Positions 4,269 to 5,902 of a stretch of DNA of 5,902 bases are shown piece after piece. Location of the stretch: the NCBI GenBank assembly GCA_023137005.1, contig JAGLQE010000308.1, positions 1 to 5,902 of the forward strand, given 5' to 3'. The position numbers and the translations under genes were made by a program. The notes below the pieces were generated by a model. It made no database searches. It saw only the letters and a program-made list of their open reading frames with translations, and was not told where the DNA came from. Within the stretch, counting starts at the first letter, position 1, and each line of letters starts with the position of its first letter. This stretch comes from Thermoplasmata archaeon (GTDB taxonomy: Archaea > Thermoplasmatota > Thermoplasmata > SG8-5 > JAGLSY01).

Positions 4269-5702
4269 ATGGCAAAGAAATCAGATTCCGCATTGGAAAA
4301 GAAGCTAACATTGAAGACAGAGAGTGCCTGGAATGACGCAGATAAGAAGACCGTGAAGGCCATTCAAGATTTTGGAGAGGGCTATAAGGAATTCCTGCGT
4401 GTGGGCAAGACCGAGAGGGAGGTCGTTGATCTCACTGTCAAGATCATCGAGAAGAAAGGCTTCAAGTCTATCGACAAGTACAAGAAGCTGAAGGCTGGCG
4501 ACAAGGTATACATGGTCAATAAGGGCCGTGTTATGGCAATGGCCGTGATCGGTAAGAAAGGCCTGGACGATGGTTTCAGGATGATCGCATCCCATGTTGA
4601 CAGTCCCCGCATAGACCTCAAGCAGAAGCCCCTTTACGAAGATTCGGATATCGAACTCGCCCTATTCAAAACACATTATTACGGCGGCATCAAGAAGTAC
4701 CAGTGGGTGAACATCCCATTGGCCATTCACGGTGTTGTGGTCAAGGCAGACGGAAAGAAGGTCAATATAGTCATAGGAGAGGATGAGAGCGACCCGGTCT
4801 TCGTCATAGGCGACCTGCTTCCGCATCTGGCCCACAAGACCCAGGGAACTCGCACACTTTTCGAGGGTATCAAGGGTGAGGAACTGGTCATATTGGCTGG
4901 TCATCAGCCCCTCAGCTCGGAGAAGGATGCGAAGAACAAGATCAAGCTCCATATCCTCAAGCTCCTCAATGACAAATACGGAATAACCGAGGAAGACCTT
5001 ATCAGTGCAGAACTGGAAGCAGTTCCAGCCATGAACCCGAGGGATGTAGGCCTTGACAGGAGCATGATCGGCGCATATGGACAGGACGATCGCGCCTGCG
5101 CTTATACATCATTGATGGCATTACTGGACATCGAAAAACCAGAGATGACCAATATCGCTTACTTCTTTGACAAGGAGGAGGTCGGAAGCATAGGAGCAAC
5201 CGGTGCCCAGTCCAATTATCTCGAACTGTCTGTTTCACAGATAATGGCCAAGTTGGATCCTGATTTCAAATATTTCCATCTCAAGACCATTATTTCCAAG
5301 AGCATTGCTCTATCTGCGGATGTTGATGTGGCCGTTCATCCGGTCTTCAAGGAAGTTCATGAGCTGAACAATGCAGCCAGGATCGGACACGGAATAGTCA
5401 TCTGCAAGTTTGGTGGAGCACGTGGAAAGGGCGGAGCGAATGATGCAACAGCCGAGTACATGGGTCAGGTAAGAACTATCTTTAACAAGAATAAGATCCC
5501 TTGGCAGTCAGCCGAACTGGGACGAGTGGATGAAGGCGGCGGTGGAACCGTGGCCAGATTCCTTGCAGAGAACAATATCGATGTAGTGGACTGTGGACCT
5601 GCTCTACTTAGCATGCACTCGCCCTATGAGATCAGTAGCAAGGCCGATATCTACCATACATACCGAGCATACCGTTCCTTCTTCAGCGAAAAGGATATTT
5701 AA
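4269..5702 (+). CDS. M18 family metalloaminopeptidase (aminopeptidase I type)
   Basis: This cytoplasmic dinuclear zinc aminopeptidase has 477 residues from the ATG at 4269. The M18 motifs are all present: SHVDSPR (H109), GAYGQDDR (D273/D274), FFDKEEVGS (E303 general base, E304), LSADVDVAVHP (D351) and SMHSPYE (H450). Long family-typical stretches such as LLKTHYYGGIKKYQW-like (132-146), GDLLPHLA (181-188), ISAELE (245-250) and ELGRVDEGGGGT (417-428) place it in the subgroup best known from Firmicutes, Thermotogae and spirochaetes. Metal-ligand roles are assigned by analogy with human DNPEP. An in-frame TTG at 4236 would add 11 residues, but it lies before the predicted transcription start (about 4249), so the ATG is preferred. 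It has its own promoter and is not in an operon with tmk. Its physiological role is probably peptide turnover; the specific substrates (acidic, neutral or hydrophobic N-termini) are not readable. Confidence 0.93.
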   Translation: MAKKSDSALEKKLTLKTESAWNDADKKTVKAIQDFGEGYKEFLRVGKTEREVVDLTVKIIEKKGFKSIDKYKKLKAGDKVYMVNKGRVMAMAVIGKKGLDDGFRMIASHVDSPRIDLKQKPLYEDSDIELALFKTHYYGGIKKYQWVNIPLAIHGVVVKADGKKVNIVIGEDESDPVFVIGDLLPHLAHKTQGTRTLFEGIKGEELVILAGHQPLSSEKDAKNKIKLHILKLLNDKYGITEEDLISAELEAVPAMNPRDVGLDRSMIGAYGQDDRACAYTSLMALLDIEKPEMTNIAYFFDKEEVGSIGATGAQSNYLELSVSQIMAKLDPDFKYFHLKTIISKSIALSADVDVAVHPVFKEVHELNNAARIGHGIVICKFGGARGKGGANDATAEYMGQVRTIFNKNKIPWQSAELGRVDEGGGGTVARFLAENNIDVVDCGPALLSMHSPYEISSKADIYHTYRAYRSFFSEKDI

Positions 5703-5711
5703 TACCTGTCA

Positions 5712-5726
5712 GAACCGATATAAAAA
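5712..5726 (+). promoter_or_regulatory. BRE/TATA-like element after the aminopeptidase
   Basis: GAACCGATATAAAAA begins ten bases past the aminopeptidase stop and shares AACCGATATA with that gene's own promoter. The predicted transcription start is about 5747, where a 21-codon frame opens with ATG. The target gene is uncertain. Confidence 0.4.
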
Positions 5727-5746
5727 ATGATAGGTCTCGCTTCGGG

Positions 5747-5812
5747 ATGAGGTATTTAACCTTTACTGCCTGGAAGATGGTATATATGGTTTTCGCTCAG
5801 ATATGGATTTAG
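5747..5812 (+). CDS. Possible leaderless 21-residue small protein
   Basis: An ATG at the predicted start of the 5712-5726 promoter opens a 21-codon frame ending in TAG. The peptide begins MRYLTFTAW and ends VFAQIWI. It is hydrophobic and aromatic-rich with two basic residues, and could be a tiny membrane peptide. No homologue is recognised and no Shine-Dalgarno is present. Chance is a real possibility; the promoter spacing is the only support. Confidence 0.17.
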   Translation: MRYLTFTAWKMVYMVFAQIWI

Positions 5813-5826
5813 ATATAAGTAATTGC

Positions 5827-5841
5827 GAAAAGTATATATAT
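5827..5841 (+). promoter_or_regulatory. TATA element near the right edge
   Basis: GAAAAGTATATATAT has an A-rich BRE-like part and a long TATA core (5833-5841), with a predicted start about 5860-5864. It probably serves a gene that begins at or beyond the right edge, such as the frame opening at 5880. Confidence 0.45.
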
Positions 5842-5879
5842 GGGTTTTTCTTAGGGAGGCATCCAAAATTACTTAAACC

Positions 5880-5902
5880 ATGAGGTTGGAGATGAAATCC
5901 CT
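5880..5902 (+). CDS. Possible first codons of the next gene (partial)
   Basis: An ATG at 5880 opens a frame, MRLEMKS, that stays open to the window end. It lies about 18 bases after the start predicted from the TATA box at 5833-5841. No Shine-Dalgarno precedes it at good spacing, and GGGAGG at 5854-5859 is too far away. Seven codons are too few to name a product or be sure it is coding. Confidence 0.2.

Noticed and set aside
5349..5360. Loss of the second His in the M18 motif (VDVAVHP rather than AHAVHP)
   Set aside because: The aminopeptidase I subgroup normally has SADVD-type sequence here and keeps the metal-binding Asp, so this is a subgroup feature, not a defect.

Overview
The window looks like a euryarchaeal chromosome segment, plausibly from Thermoplasmata or a relative, though that rank is a guess. 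The archaeal reading rests on several signs. BRE/TATA-type promoters sit about 25 bases before predicted starts or ribosome-binding sites, and at least one gene looks leaderless. A phospholipid head-group pair (CDP-alcohol phosphatidyltransferase plus short-form pyruvoyl decarboxylase) matches archaetidylserine and archaetidylethanolamine synthesis. A box C/D guide RNA, a class of gene found in archaea and eukaryotes, lies in an intergenic region.

Layout. On the minus strand, reading right to left: asd (2545-3168), pssA (1759-2544, starting directly at the asd stop), then after a 59-base gap with its own TATA box an ABC exporter ATPase (788-1699) and its six-helix ABC-2 permease (27-791), which overlap by a GTGA. 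On the plus strand, divergent from asd, is thymidylate kinase tmk (3243-3854), apparently leaderless. A 414-base intergenic region follows (3855-4268), and then an M18 aminopeptidase (best start 4269, end 5702). The last 200 bases hold promoter-like AT-rich sequence and perhaps the first codons of another gene at the edge.

The most interesting item is in the 3855-4268 intergenic region: a previously unmarked box C/D sRNA at about 4068-4143. It has perfect C (GTGATGA) and C' (ATGATGA) boxes, two CTGA boxes, guides of 11 and 12 nt, and its own TATA box at the right distance. The D' guide is complementary to the conserved CAAGAGUUCA of helix 89 of 23S rRNA, which predicts 2'-O-methylation of A2471 in E. 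coli numbering. The D guide matches what the anticodon loop of tRNA-Leu(CAA) should look like, and the D+5 rule falls on wobble C34. Unusually, the D'-C' spacer is a 9-bp hairpin instead of a short loop.

Functionally, asd and pssA make amino-phospholipid head groups at the membrane. The ABC exporter has an unknown substrate. tmk makes dTDP, the aminopeptidase trims peptides in the cytoplasm, and the sRNA would modify the peptidyl-transferase region of the ribosome and a tRNA wobble base. Apart from asd-pssA and the ABC pair, nothing in the sequence ties these genes into a single system.
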